In this document: positions 40,301 to 50,485 of the stretch, piece by piece | How positions within the stretch are numbered: the stretch's first letter is position 1 | Layout of the letters: the number at the start of each line of letters is the position of its first letter | Assembly: GCA_965178125.1 (NCBI GenBank) | Contig: OZ237753.1 | Location: forward strand, 124,001-188,000 | DNA from: Bilabrum cf. latius | Lineage: Eukaryota; Bigyra: Bicosoecida; Bigyra; Bicosoecida | Length of the DNA: 64,000 nt | Reading direction: 5' to 3' | Notes under the pieces: model-generated | The model's database searches: none | What the model was told of the DNA's origin: nothing | Seen by the model: the letters and a program-made list of their open reading frames with translations, nothing else | Program-made: the position numbers and the translations under genes

Positions 40301-42628
40301 CCTGGGCCGACCGCTTGTCCAGGGAAGGTCACCCGACAAACTTGCCGCCGCACTGGGAATCGGTGAGGGAGCTCCCGACGCCTACGAGGACTTGGTCGAA
40401 CTTGCGGCCATCAAGGCCGCCTCGAGCATCGAGGCGAATGGCACCACGGCACTTCGGCACTGGGCAGCGTACGGCCGCAGATACGGCCTCGACCTGGCGC
40501 CACCGGCCTTTGGCTCCATCGGTCCGGCACGCAACGAGGCCTTCGAAGTGGAACTCGGCAGATTCATCACGTACGTGGCGGCGGCCGAGCCGGGCATCAG
40601 CGGCGCCTCCGCAAGCCAGTACGCAGCGCAAGTGGCGTCCTTGTACAAACGACTAGGAGGAGTCGCAGTGAAAGGACTCGGTGACTTTGGCCATGCAGTG
40701 GCCAGGCACTACACGGCAGCCAAGCCAACCCTTGCGAGTCTGCACCGCACGCCCATCCCGTTGTCGGCAGTGCGGCGCTTCTTTGAGTTCCAGCCATCCA
40801 CCCCCGGCGAAAGTGCGGCCCAGTTGGCGGGTGCACTGGCCTTTGGGGGGACCATGCGCCTGGGCGAGGCCACCGGAGAGGCACGGGCTGCCTCTGACCC
40901 GCATCGCCTCAGGCATGTATCCTGGGCAATCGAGGACAATCAGGTGATCAGCTGCTCCCTGCACCTGCGGTTCACCAAGGCGGGTGGACCAGCCACGGTG
41001 GCTATTGCAGCCCGATCCCCTGTGTAGGTGGACAAAGGCGGGGTACAGGGCAGCACATGCTGCCCTGTTTACCTTCTCGTCCGGCACGTCGTGACAAGGT
41101 TGACCTCGGCGGGAATCCCGGTCACCTCGCCCCACCACCTGCACAACGCCTGCCAGAACAGTCAGGTGTTGTTGTTCCCGGAGATCGCATCGCCAGGTCG
41201 CCGTAAGACGCGGCACATCGTCGCAGCCGATGTCGTACGCCTGGTGCGGAGCTGTGCAAGCCACCACGATGATGCGAGTGGGTGGCATGGGCACAGTTTC
41301 CGCATCACCAGCACCACCACAATGGTGCGACTGGGCATCGAGCACGGCATTGTGCAGCGTCTTGGACGGTGGGCTTCCACCAAGAGCATGAACACCTACA
41401 TCCGGCAGGAGGCCGACGGGCTGCCAGCGATCGATATTGGTTGGACGCACCTTGAGCTGCAGCGAGCACCACAGGCGGCGCTGCTCGAGGCGGTGGCACA
41501 AGCTCGGGCGTCCGACTAATCCCAACTAACTTGGAGACACTTTGCTTTGCTTCAACGAGACCACCCTCTGCAACCTCCCGTAAGGAAGATATGGTAAGAC
41601 ATGGAGAATTCGTTGTGTGTCTCCGCTGGTGGACAAATCCATCGGTGGATTCAGGCACATGGCGACGGCTCTGTGTTCGATGCCATGTCTGGTTGTATTT
41701 GGGTGGTTGAGTCTGTAAAAGAAGCTTTCATGGAAGTCACGATGTCATGGTATTAAGGAGACAGAGTCTGATTCGTTGTTGACGTCAAATGAGATGATAA
41801 GCGTCTGTGCGATGAGGATGGCTCTGCGAAGAAGGAGAACGCCGCAACACCTTGTCCGTAGGTGGGAAGAGGAATTGTAGCGTTAGACATCGTAATCTGA
41901 TTAACGGAAGAGGCAGGCCACGAAGAGTGGAGGTTGGCATTTCTCCAGTCAATCGCCTCCATTCGGGGTGGAAGAGCTCAGGACTGACAGATCGTCTTGA
42001 ATTCTTTTCCCACCCGCCCGGGCCCGGAGAATTCGTTGTGTGTCTCCGCTGGTGGACAAATCCATCGGTGGATTCAGGCACATGGCGACGGCTCTGTGTT
42101 CGATGCCATGTCTGGTTGTATTTGGGTGGTTGAGTCTGTAAAAGAAGCTTTCATGGAAGTCACGATGTCAATGTTTTTCTCACCCATACTGATGACCTCC
42201 CAAGGATTCCCCTTGTTCGGGTACGTGTAAGGCTTTCCGACTGCAAACACGTACCTGTTGTGGTTGCTGCTGATATCAATCTTCTTCATATCAGCCGCCT
42301 CAGTTTCCGCCGGGACGTACTCCATGATGACGGAGCTGGTCATGTAGGCGGCTGAGAAGCACCCCACTCGACTCGTGTACACCCACGGCGACATCTGCGT
42401 GTTGAACGTTGAGCTGTAAGCCGCACGCAAGCCTTGCCAAGACCCAGCTTGTAATTTTGCCTTATCAGAGTTCTTCTGCGTAAGTACTCGGCCGTTTGAA
42501 TTCTTTGAAAAGTCCAAGTGGACCAGCAACTCAACACCGTCGCCAAGTCCGTCCTTCAGGGCATCTTGCTCAGCAATGGCGTTCAAAGCTAACGTCGCTG
42601 CTGCTGTAGCGAAGACGAGCGCCTTCAT
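28343..42628 (-). CDS. Giant LamG-cadherin-IPT/TIG multi-pass membrane protein, paralog 2
   Basis: Four exons: 42628-42184, 39596-39177, 39086-39016, 38896-28343; 3,830 codons ending in TGA (28345-28343). The architecture is the same as paralog 1, starting with signal peptide MKALVFATAAATLALNAIA. From the stop codon to about 20.3/36.9 kb the two genes stay at a constant 16,626-bp offset, so there is no net indel over 8.6 kb while synonymous differences are common; both are under selection. In-frame TAGs are at 36830, 36515, 36185, 35939 and 30224. At 36830, 36515 and 30224 paralog 1 has CAG; the other two TAGs are shared. Intron 1 is 2,587 bp against 127 bp in paralog 1 because of a retrotransposon inserted in the opposite orientation. 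Introns 2 and 3 are 90 and 119 bp. The role is unknown; surface receptor or adhesin is inferred from domains. Confidence 0.9.
39829..40314 (+). CDS. RNase H domain of the retrotransposon (5' truncated)
   Basis: Frame 1 reads EVQRTLRWWRHALL, then VMFTDASLHGWGGYL, ALELGCIEIL, VLLVRCDNSASVHCL, VWSRHIPGLENTWADRLSR. The acidic residues of FTDAS, ALEL, RCDNS and WADR fit the DEDD catalytic set. TAG codons at 40021 and 40264 are read as Gln (AT-Q-AIYGTW, HDV-Q-VWSRH). The reverse transcriptase that should precede it is missing. The frame continues in low-quality sequence past 40314 while the recombinase frame takes over. Confidence 0.7.
40269..41519 (+). CDS. Tyrosine recombinase of the retrotransposon
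   Basis: The frame overlaps the end of RNase H in another phase and ends at TAA (41517-41519). Catalytic motifs are present in order: Arg in GGTMRLGEATG, HxxR in HGHSFRITS, the RLGRW box, and the nucleophile Tyr in MNTYIRQ. One TAG at 41025 (PV-Q-VDKGG) is read as Gln; under the standard code it would separate the first Arg box from the rest of the active site. No ATG is obvious near the start, so translation may depend on frameshifting or the true start may be lost. Confidence 0.75.
41604..41750 (+). repeat. B1 direct repeat of the retrotransposon
   Basis: Near-identical to 42027-42170. It begins at GAGAATTCGTTGTGTGTC and ends GTCACGATGTCA. Confidence 0.8.
41751..42026 (+). repeat. A2 direct repeat of the retrotransposon
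   Basis: Its first 70 bp equal A1 at 39731-39803. A diverged copy of roughly the first 210 bp is also found at 51907-52128 within a SINE-like repeat. Confidence 0.75.
42027..42170 (+). repeat. B2 direct repeat of the retrotransposon
   Basis: Near-identical to B1 (41604-41750). It ends next to the intron donor side of IPT paralog 2 exon 1. Confidence 0.8.
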
Positions 42629-43042
42629 GTAAAGCCCGTCTGTGTTGGTGAGAGTCTAATTTATATTCAAGCTTCCGTGGTAGCGAAATCTACCAAGGTT
42701 TTTGCAAATGCGCTGCCTGCCACAATCGGTCTAACAGCAGCTAGCTCTACTCTAATCAATCAAAAGCCATCCACATGACGAGCCAATTCAGATAAAATGT
42801 ATCTTACTGCGTAAACAAGCTACGACAGCTCAAAATCGAGCTGTAAAGTAGCGACTTGTGCACTACTATGAGTGAACTAGAGCGTGGGTGAAATTTGCGG
42901 CCTGACTCGCAGGACCGATATGATTTGTGTCTGTGTGCACGCTACCATAAATCTGCACCGACATTTGGATCTCGAGCGTCACTGAAGACAAGACAAGCAT
43001 ACGTAATTATTCGCGTTGGAGTATTAAGTGTATCCGAGTTTG
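42629..43042. promoter_or_regulatory. Divergent promoter region, IPT paralog 2 and ARM-RING gene
   Basis: This 414-bp AT-richer region lies between two divergent start codons. It contains GGGTGAAATTT (42886-42896) and CCATAAATCTGCACC (42945-42959), both also found upstream of IPT paralog 1. Confidence 0.4.
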
Positions 43043-46000
43043 ATGGACATGGTCGGATCGGCATCCCGCCTTGATAGTATTGCTGAGCCAGGGCCCCATG
43101 CAATGGCTGCAATATTTTCACCCAGGCCAATGGAAATCATTAGGGTCACTCGTAGAGGCTGCACTATCTTCGTACTGCAATCTACGCAGCAGATTCGACG
43201 CAGAAGTCCCAATGATCTGCGCAAGCTAGTAGCATTCGAAGCAGATACTCGAGCAGCTACAGAAGCGGTCGGATTTGGCAAGCGCCATGAAGCGACAGTG
43301 GCAGCACTGCAAGTTATTGGCAACTTGCAAGCTAGAAGAATTTTTTCAAAAAATTGTAACCTAGCATACATTGGCATGTAGATAGATTTGGAGGCATTCG
43401 AATGCTTTATGCAGCATACGCACCGCGTCCGAATGAATATTCAACCAGCGGATGGACCTGTGTACATGTCCCCAACGTCGGCGGCGAAGGCTTTCACAAA
43501 CTTACGAAATTTATCGATCGGGGAAGGTTATGCCGATAAGGAACAGACTTGGCAGCACACCAATGATATTCCTGGCTTTTGTACTTTGACATCAGGATTG
43601 AAGCGACAGGAAGCAGTGGTGATCCGCAAGTCGTTGTGGGCACCAACGAGGCAGAGGGGAACAATAGGGGACATCGGCATGGGTGACTATAGCGCGGTGC
43701 CAACGAGCGAACACAACGGGAGGAAGGGGGCTCCAGGTGCAAGGCACAGGGGTGACGCGAGTGGTAGCGGGCTACATACCCAGCAGCGCGCAGAAGAGGC
43801 TAGCATGCGTGTGGATGGATAGGACGCATGGCTGGTCGGCCAGGACCTGTACGTGCAAGCGGAGAGGAGAGGGTCAAGGCCGCGATGCAGGGAGCAGCGC
43901 ATAAGGACCTTAGGGTGGGCAACGGGAACGGGAAGCCATGCAGTGACGAGGCCAGTGAACGTGCGTTGGGAAAGTGGTGGGTACATCCATAGTTTCAGAG
44001 GTGTACCGCATTCAGGTGGGCTGGTGAAGAACCAGTCGTTCGGGGTGAAGCCCAGGAGGTCCTCGGGACCGTGGGCAGGAGCAATCCTTTTTCAGTACGC
44101 CGGGACACATACCCGCACAAAGAAGCTGGACAACATCCTAGACCATCTGTGCACAGAAACATAGACTAGCACTGGCTGCAGACCATCGTCATTCAGAATG
44201 CAGTCACCATGGCATTTGGCCGTGCTGTTGCACGAGCTGGCCATGAGAGGGCCACTCTCTCTCGCGAAGTAGAATGCAGGATAGCACCCGGACTGGGGCA
44301 ACACAGGGCCACTCTCTCTCGCGAAGTAGAATGCAGGATAGCACCCGGACTGGGGCAACGCAGGGCTCAGGCAGCTGACAGCCGTACCGCACACATATAC
44401 GCCTTTGATGCAAGAACCACGCGAGCAACCAAAGCATCTAGATCTGTGTGTTGAATCTGTTCGCAGCTGCTTGCTTACGATGTCGACTGGGGGGTCACGC
44501 AGAGCCGAATGGTGGGCACAGTCCCTGCCGCATGATGGCCCTGGGTGTGAGTCGGCAGTAGCCAAAGCAAGGGACTTGGCAGAATAGATGCGAATCAACG
44601 CGGACTATGACGGCATCTTTCGATTGCTTTGGTTCTTGAGGGTGGAGTCTGGTATTCGTAGTGTATGCGAACTACCTGAGCCCACCGCGACTCTCGTGGC
44701 CGATCTTCGAGCTCTCGTCAAAGATCGCATTATTTCCAGCGCGAGCGAGGTGGATAGGATCGTCGAGAGCCTTGGGTCTGGCGGTGAGCTGAGTGCAGAG
44801 ATCGCGGCCTTCGTGGTGTGGCAGTCGAGCGTAAGAAGTGAAGAAGCCCGGTCCGTTCTGGTGCATGCAGGTGCTCTGCCTGGTTTAATAGCGTTGTTGA
44901 GGTCTGACCGGTGGAAGGAAGCTGAGACTTCAGCAGGAGCACTATGGAATATCGCTGCTGGTTCAGATGAGCTCAAACAGGCCGTGGTCGATGCAGGTGC
45001 GCTGGTCGGGCTCGTGTAGCTGATGGGTTCAAGCAGAACACAGGCGGTTGAGAAGGTAGCCGGATCAATGTGGAATATCAGCGCTGGTTCAGATGTTTTG
45101 AAGCAAGCTGTGGTGGATGCAGGTGCTCTTGACAAATTGATTGAACTGTTGGGATCTGGGCAGAGCAGCCAGACAGCGAAAGCAGCAGGGACCCTGTGGA
45201 ATGTTGCGCTAGGGAATGACAGTCTAAAGAAAGCTGTGGTAGATGCAGGCGCATTGCCTAAGCTTGTGTCTCTGTTAGGGTCTGACGGTGGTAGTGTTGC
45301 GGAGCAGTCGGCTGGGGCAATCATGAGCATTGCAGCAGGCCCAGATGATTTGAAGCAAGCTGTGGTGGATGCAGGCGCGTTGGTCGGACTTGTAGAGCTG
45401 CTGGGATCTGACAAGGGTGAGGAGGCAGAGTGTGCAACCAGAGCGCTTGGAAGCATAGCGTTTGGACCAGATGATTTGAAGCAAGCTGTGGTGGATGCAG
45501 GCGCGTTGGTCGGACTTGTAGAGCTGCTGGGATCTGACAAGGGTGAGGAGGCAGAGTGTGCAACCAGAGCGCTTGGAAGCATAGCGTTTGGACCAGATGA
45601 TTTGAAGCAAGCTGTGGTGGATGCAGGCGCGTTGGTCGGACTTGTAGAGCTGCTGGGATCTGACAAGGGTGAGGAGGCGGAGACAGCTGCTGGCGCGCTG
45701 TGGAACATCGCTGCTGGATCGAATGACCTCAAACACGCCGTGGTGGATTCCGGCGCACTGTCCTGGCTGGTGGAGCTGCTCAGTTTGGATAGTAGCGACG
45801 AGGCAGAGTGTGCTACAGGAGTGCTTATGAATCTTGTCACTGGGGAGAATTGCATCAAACAAGCAGTCGTAGATGCTGGTGCGCTGGATGGACTCGTCGC
45901 GCTGCTGAAGTTTCAAGGGAACGAGAACGCGGCTGCTGCACTCATGGATATATCGAGTGGATCAGATAACCTCTATCAGGCGGTTCTAGACGCAAGAGGG

Positions 46001-46300
46001 ATAGAAGAGCTAGGAATCTTGCTTGGATCCGTTCCCAACGCGAATCTAGCCGCAGCGCAGCTGGCAGGTCCCAGCGGTGGGGTGTGTCCAGTGTGTCTGG
46101 AGGAGGGCCTGAAGGATGCTGAGGAGGAGCATGAGCCCATAGTGCTGCCATGCGGGCACGTGTTTCACAAGAAATGCATTGGGGACTGGTCCAGGGAATT
46201 GCTGGAGCAGGGGTGTGAGGAAAACTGCCCCATATGCAGGACTTCGTTCGCGTACTCGGTAGAAATTGAAGCAGCTGTATGCGTCGAAGGTGACAAGTAA
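43043..46300 (+). CDS. Armadillo-repeat protein with C-terminal RING finger (likely E3 ubiquitin ligase)
   Basis: One frame of 1,086 codons from ATG at 43043 (an in-frame TAA lies just upstream at 43025) to TAA at 46298-46300. The N-terminal half is unassigned. From about residue 610 come roughly nine ARM repeats of 41-42 residues with the recurring core LKQAVVDAGALVGLVELLGS and LWNIAAGS; three consecutive units at 45350-45680 are almost identical at DNA level, indicating recent repeat expansion. At about residue 1014 a RING-H2 finger follows: CPVCLEEG, LPCGHVFHKKC, CPICRTSF. TAGs at 43379, 43820, 44162, 44270, 44282, 44327, 44339, 44585 and 45017 are read as Gln; the last sits inside an ARM repeat where sister repeats have Glu. 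Plant ARM/U-box ligases are a functional analogy only. An alternative shorter start is ATG 44588. Confidence 0.8.
44249..44362 (+). repeat. Two tandem 57-bp units inside the ARM-RING coding sequence
   Basis: The unit starts GGGCCACTCTCTCTCGCG and encodes 19 residues, so the reading frame is kept. Each unit contains two TAG codons (44270, 44282, 44327, 44339). Confidence 0.9.
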
Positions 46301-46453
46301 CAATATTTTGGCCCTGATAAACACCTTTTATGTTGGACGAAGCACTATCGTGAACCAAAGCGTGTGATGGGCTTTTGCGGCTTCGTATTTATGGATTGAC
46401 GTGTCGCCTCATCCACTTGATTGCATTCTTTCTCCTGATTTGCAGCTACTAAT

Positions 46454-46836
46454 TGATGCTCGTGATGATAGCGCAAACTAGTCTCCCAATCAATCAGACA
46501 TGGCAAGTCCTTGACAAAGCTGTGCAGGCTGGCGCTGCTCTGGGCCTGTTCATCCAGGTCCGAGCTGAGCCACTGCACCACTCCGCCGAGGAGGAGGGGG
46601 AACTGGGAGGGTGGGAAAACGAGTTAACCCAAACTCCGTCCCTCTCCTGAACACAGACAGAGCTGCAACACATAAATCCGGAGAGAGAGAGAGAAAATAG
46701 AGTTTTCGCACGCAATTCAATACCATCCGGTGCGCGTCGATCACGGTTGCGACCGACCCTATACCGGAACCAACTGGGAGACATGGCTACCTGCGCTCCC
46801 ATCGTCGCATCAAACCCGAACCCCATCCGGCGTTAG
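46454..46836 (+). repeat. SINE-like dispersed repeat, diverged copy
   Basis: Same order of blocks as 46871-47197 (CAGACATGGCAAG, CACTCCGCCGAGGAG, CTCTCCTGAACACAGA, GAACCCCATCCGGCGTTAGG) with insertions. Confidence 0.65.
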
Positions 46837-46870
46837 GTATATAACATAACATCAATCCAATAAACATATT

Positions 46871-47197
46871 TGATGCCAGAGTGTACGCGCAACCTAGTCT
46901 TGTAAAGAATCAGACATGGCAAGACCTGACAAAGCTGTGCCTGTGCGCGACCCTTGACCGGACTGACTGGGGCTGGGAAGAGCACGAGCACTACTCCGCC
47001 GAGGAGAAGGGGGTCGGGAGGGTGGGCAAAAATTACCCAATCTCCGCCCCTCTCCTGAACACAGAGAGGGTATGCGCGTCATCGCAAGCAATCCGTTGGC
47101 TTGGTCGCACCTTCCCGGTTGCGACCGCCAGCGGAACCCAACGAGACGTTCGTGCGCTCCCACTCTGGCATCAACACCGAACCCCATACGGCGTCAA
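46871..47197 (+). repeat. SINE-like dispersed repeat, copy 2
   Basis: Close match to 25671-26003 over its length, starting TGATGCCAGAGTGTACGCG and ending near GAACCCCATACGGCGTCAAG. Confidence 0.8.
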
Positions 47198-47525
47198 GAT
47201 CACGAATCGCCAGTACAGTTTAACGCGCACATGGTCCTCATACTTTTTGGCAGTTCTAGGACACGGCCACATCTCACGTGATGCCAATAATCGACCGATC
47301 CATAGACGTGTGCAGAGCACGCCTCCGCAACGAGCTCCTCAGGATAACGGTGCACCGCAGTGGCCACAAATCATCTCAAAATGGCCAAGCAACTCGATAG
47401 AAATGCCCTGGGCATCAGATTCTACACACGGCACCCTAGGCCCCTGCCCCTGCCGGGTGTTGCACTCGGCCTAACGTATTTGGAGGCGCGCACTGACTGA
47501 TTGCCAGCCCAACCCATGGCACTCA
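47198..47525. other. Intergenic, 3' flank of the orphan gene
   Basis: No gene seen; this is sequence between the repeat and the TGA of the minus-strand gene. Confidence 0.4.
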
Positions 47526-50485
47526 TCACTCTGATGGCAAAACTCCAGCAGATTTGCTGTCAATTCTGGCCCGCTTGCCGTCTGGTATACCGTCCATCGT
47601 TGTAGGCGAAGAGTCGATCCGGTTTGGTACCTTGCTTAGTGCAGATTCACCGAAGCTTGTCGAACCAGGACCTGCCGTGCCAGCAGTATGGTCGTGTCCA
47701 CATCTACTCTCGTCTAACATACGAGCATGATCATCGCGCTGCAACCCAGCATCGAAAGCGCCGCGGCCGCGTTTAAACCCTACAGCGGGGCCAACGACTC
47801 GTCGGATCGCCTCACCGGTAGTCTTCCTTGGGCCTGCATCGTCGACATCGTGCGGATCCCCCAAGCCTTCAGAAAGCGTCATGGATCCACTGCTTGCACT
47901 TGGACTGATAACGCCATCTGTCTTGACCTCTGCAAACGGATGCTTGCTCAGAGTGGCTGCAGAGCTGTTTGTAGAGGACTCGGCTACTCCCCATCCGCCT
48001 GCTGCCGCCAAGAAATTCCTGGCTCTCGATCTTGCTGTACCGTTGCTGCCGTCGCTCCTTGTCTAGTATGCCTGCTAGGCAATCCATAGTGGCACGGTCT
48101 TTGGAAGTGCATGCGACTTGGACATCGTTTGGCCGGCAGCAGCGAGAGACAGTATTCCCGCCGATTGCGCAGTGGACGTGGAATGGGTACCCGAGGCAGA
48201 AGCCGACGCTAAGGCTGCGCTAGATCCAGTCATTGCTGCCTCTGAGCAACGCTCTGCTCGCCAATGACCCTAGCTGGAGCTGGGGCTGGGGCTGGAGCTG
48301 GAGCTGGAGCTGGAGCTCGGTGACACTGTTGGCACTGCACCTGTCGGGCTCGGTGATTTGCGCAAGAACACCGCAATGCTTGCACGAGACCTCGGATTGC
48401 AACCAGAAAAATCCAGTGGCCTATGCAACTCTGATGACAGGTTTTGTAGTCCATGCATACCCAGTCTCTACATGCCCAGCAGGCTCTACTGCCGGAGCTC
48501 CAGCTGCTGCTTGATGTTTGCCTGCCTGGCGTGCTCAACCATCAACTGCTGCTAGTAGCTGTCCAAGTCGACAGTCAGCATGCGCAGGTGTACACCAAAA
48601 TACGAAACAGGCTCATTGTTTAAATGGAGCTGGAACCCGGATCCCTACAATAGGTCCTGCATGGTCCGTTCTGCAGCCCGAGTGGCAGCGGCCGTCAAGC
48701 CTCTAAGCAATGCAGTCGACTCCACTGTGACTGGCCTCTGCACTCCACCGGGACCCAAAGCCATAATGTTGTCTACCTATGCCCCCGTCCGGGGAACGCT
48801 ACACATAATGGTTGCAGGGATGAAGGCGGTCTACCGGAAGAAGGGTACACGAAGCTGTACGTGGAGCAAGCAGCCGTTCGAGGTTCCGCTTGCCACTGCA
48901 TTTGTCGAAGCGACAGGCTGCATCTTGGCGTGGTCGATCGATTTTGTTATCCTTCCGAGCCACTGCACGTGCGCACTCCTCCATAGGGTCATGCTTTCGT
49001 CGATTGAGCGAGGGGCAGCTGGCTTGCTGTGTGCCTGCTGAGAGGCCGTGGTGATGCCACCCCCCGAGTTGCTGGTCGCAGCGCAGGCAGCTCGTGCAAG
49101 AGCAGACATTGGGTGTTCAGTTGGCGTGGACCAAAGCATGCTGGCCTGCTGGCCACTCGTTTCATCCATGCCACCTTGCTGATGAGCGGGAGGTGGAGCT
49201 AGCCCGTTCCTCGCTGGTGCGATGCCGCTTGTCCTAGCTTGGCTGCTGGCACGGGCCATGCCGCTCGTAAGCATTATTTGACCTGCTACATGCGTGCTAG
49301 TCCCAATCGTAGGGCTGCTTGGGGTGTGTAGCTCAAGGGTGCCAGAGGTCGGCGCCAGGACCCCCCGTGCAACGATCGCCCCGGCTGCGCCGTGCGCGGG
49401 GTAGGTAGCAGCAGCCCGCTGCCCAAGCATGGTTGCAAGAGGAAAGGAGCTCAATCCTCCGCGAGTTTCTTGTTGTACGGCGCCTGATCTGTAGCTCGCA
49501 TACTCGGAACTGTTGCCCGCCTGAGCCAATCGGGATGACGTCGATGGAACAAGTGGTGCGCGCAGTCCATAGCAATCGCCTTGAGCACGAAGTAGACTGG
49601 CAGACCTCATGGGGTCTGCAAAGCCGGAGATAGTGCTATTGCTGTCACGAGAGACATGGATGGAAGCATGGCTCATGTTACTGCCTGCTGCTGCCCCTGG
49701 CAGTGCAAGTTGAAAATTTCCACCCACCGGCATGGCACTAGCAGGCTTCGGGAGCTGCTGCGTCGGATTGCCAAGCGTCTGTCCCTACCGCTGCAGCATC
49801 CCTGTCGGCTCTTGTACAGGTTTGTGCTCTGCCGGGATGGCAGGGAATGGGGCGGGGTCTACGGCGCGCAGGAGCTCCAGGCAGGTGCGAACGAGGGTGC
49901 TGTGTTCCGAGATGGAGCGCCGTTTAGCTCGCATGAGCTGCTGATGGCCGAGTGCACGAATCTCTTGCGCCTTGCTTCCTGGCTCGAATTGCATCTTGAA
50001 AACTTTTTCTATCTCCATTCGAAGTGCCACGCCAATCTGGTGATCTCCTGCGGTGCAAAGCCAGGGAGGGGGTGGTGGGACGGCTGGCGTGGGTGAAATC
50101 CGACCAAGCCTACAAAGCCTACCGTTGAATAACGCTGTGCACTTTGGCTGAATACAATGCAGACGCGCTTACTGTTTCTATTGGATTCACCGCTGGAGCC
50201 GCTGCTGGCAGTCGCTCCAGTGTCTATGTGCAAGCGAACGAAGGATCTGTATGTCAACACGTTGGCCCTCAAGGTTGGTGCCTTTCGACCATTCTTTGCC
50301 TAGCTGACGCCATTCACGCACGACGTCGGAATGAAGTCCTCAGATGGGATGTTGTTTGATTTCCTGTTACCCAACCATGCGCAGACGATCTGCATGAACG
50401 ACAGTGGTGCATGCACGCGCTGCACCGGGGCCGCTTGCTGTACCGCTGGTGGCGGAGGGTCGGCAGCGTTACGTTTTGCTGCCAT
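47526..50485 (-). CDS. Orphan 944-residue protein with eleven UAG codons
   Basis: Two exons, 50485-50173 and 50047-47526, joined by a 125-bp GT-AG intron (donor GTAAGC), giving 945 codons to TGA. The splice fuses SGESNRN to DHQIGVALRMEIEKVF in frame. The first 200 residues look folded (FMQIVCAWLGNRKSNN, ANVLTYRSFVRLHIDTGA, EIRALGHQQLMRAKRRS); the rest is Ser/Ala/Thr/Gln-rich and disordered with a Ser-Pro run near 48275-48330. TAGs: 50300, 49785, 48831, 48777, 48645, 48552, 48486, 48468, 48270, 48075, 48063; no in-frame TAA or TGA. I walked the reverse complement codon by codon from 48840 to 48000. No family recognised; the composition suggests a regulatory protein, but that is a guess. Confidence 0.65.

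Larger units (their letters stand above)
39730..42170 (+). mobile_element. Deleted tyrosine-recombinase retrotransposon (Ngaro/DIRS-like) with split direct repeats
   Basis: It lies in intron 1 of IPT paralog 2, antisense to it. The order is A1 (39731-39803), RNase H, tyrosine recombinase, B1 (41604-41750), A2 (41751-42026), B2 (42027-42170). A1 matches the start of A2 and B1 matches B2, the A-B-A-B split direct repeat layout known from Ngaro-type elements. A1 breaks off after about 70 bp straight into RNase H sequence, so the rest of A1, gag and reverse transcriptase have been lost by internal deletion. Both open frames contain TAG as sense. Confidence 0.75.

Noticed and set aside
11717-42628. 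UAG = Leu, Glu or Tyr
   Set aside because: Of the eleven one-sided TAG sites between the paralogs, eight face Gln and none faces Leu, Glu or Tyr. One ARM repeat pairs TAG with Glu (45017), but that is between distant repeats.
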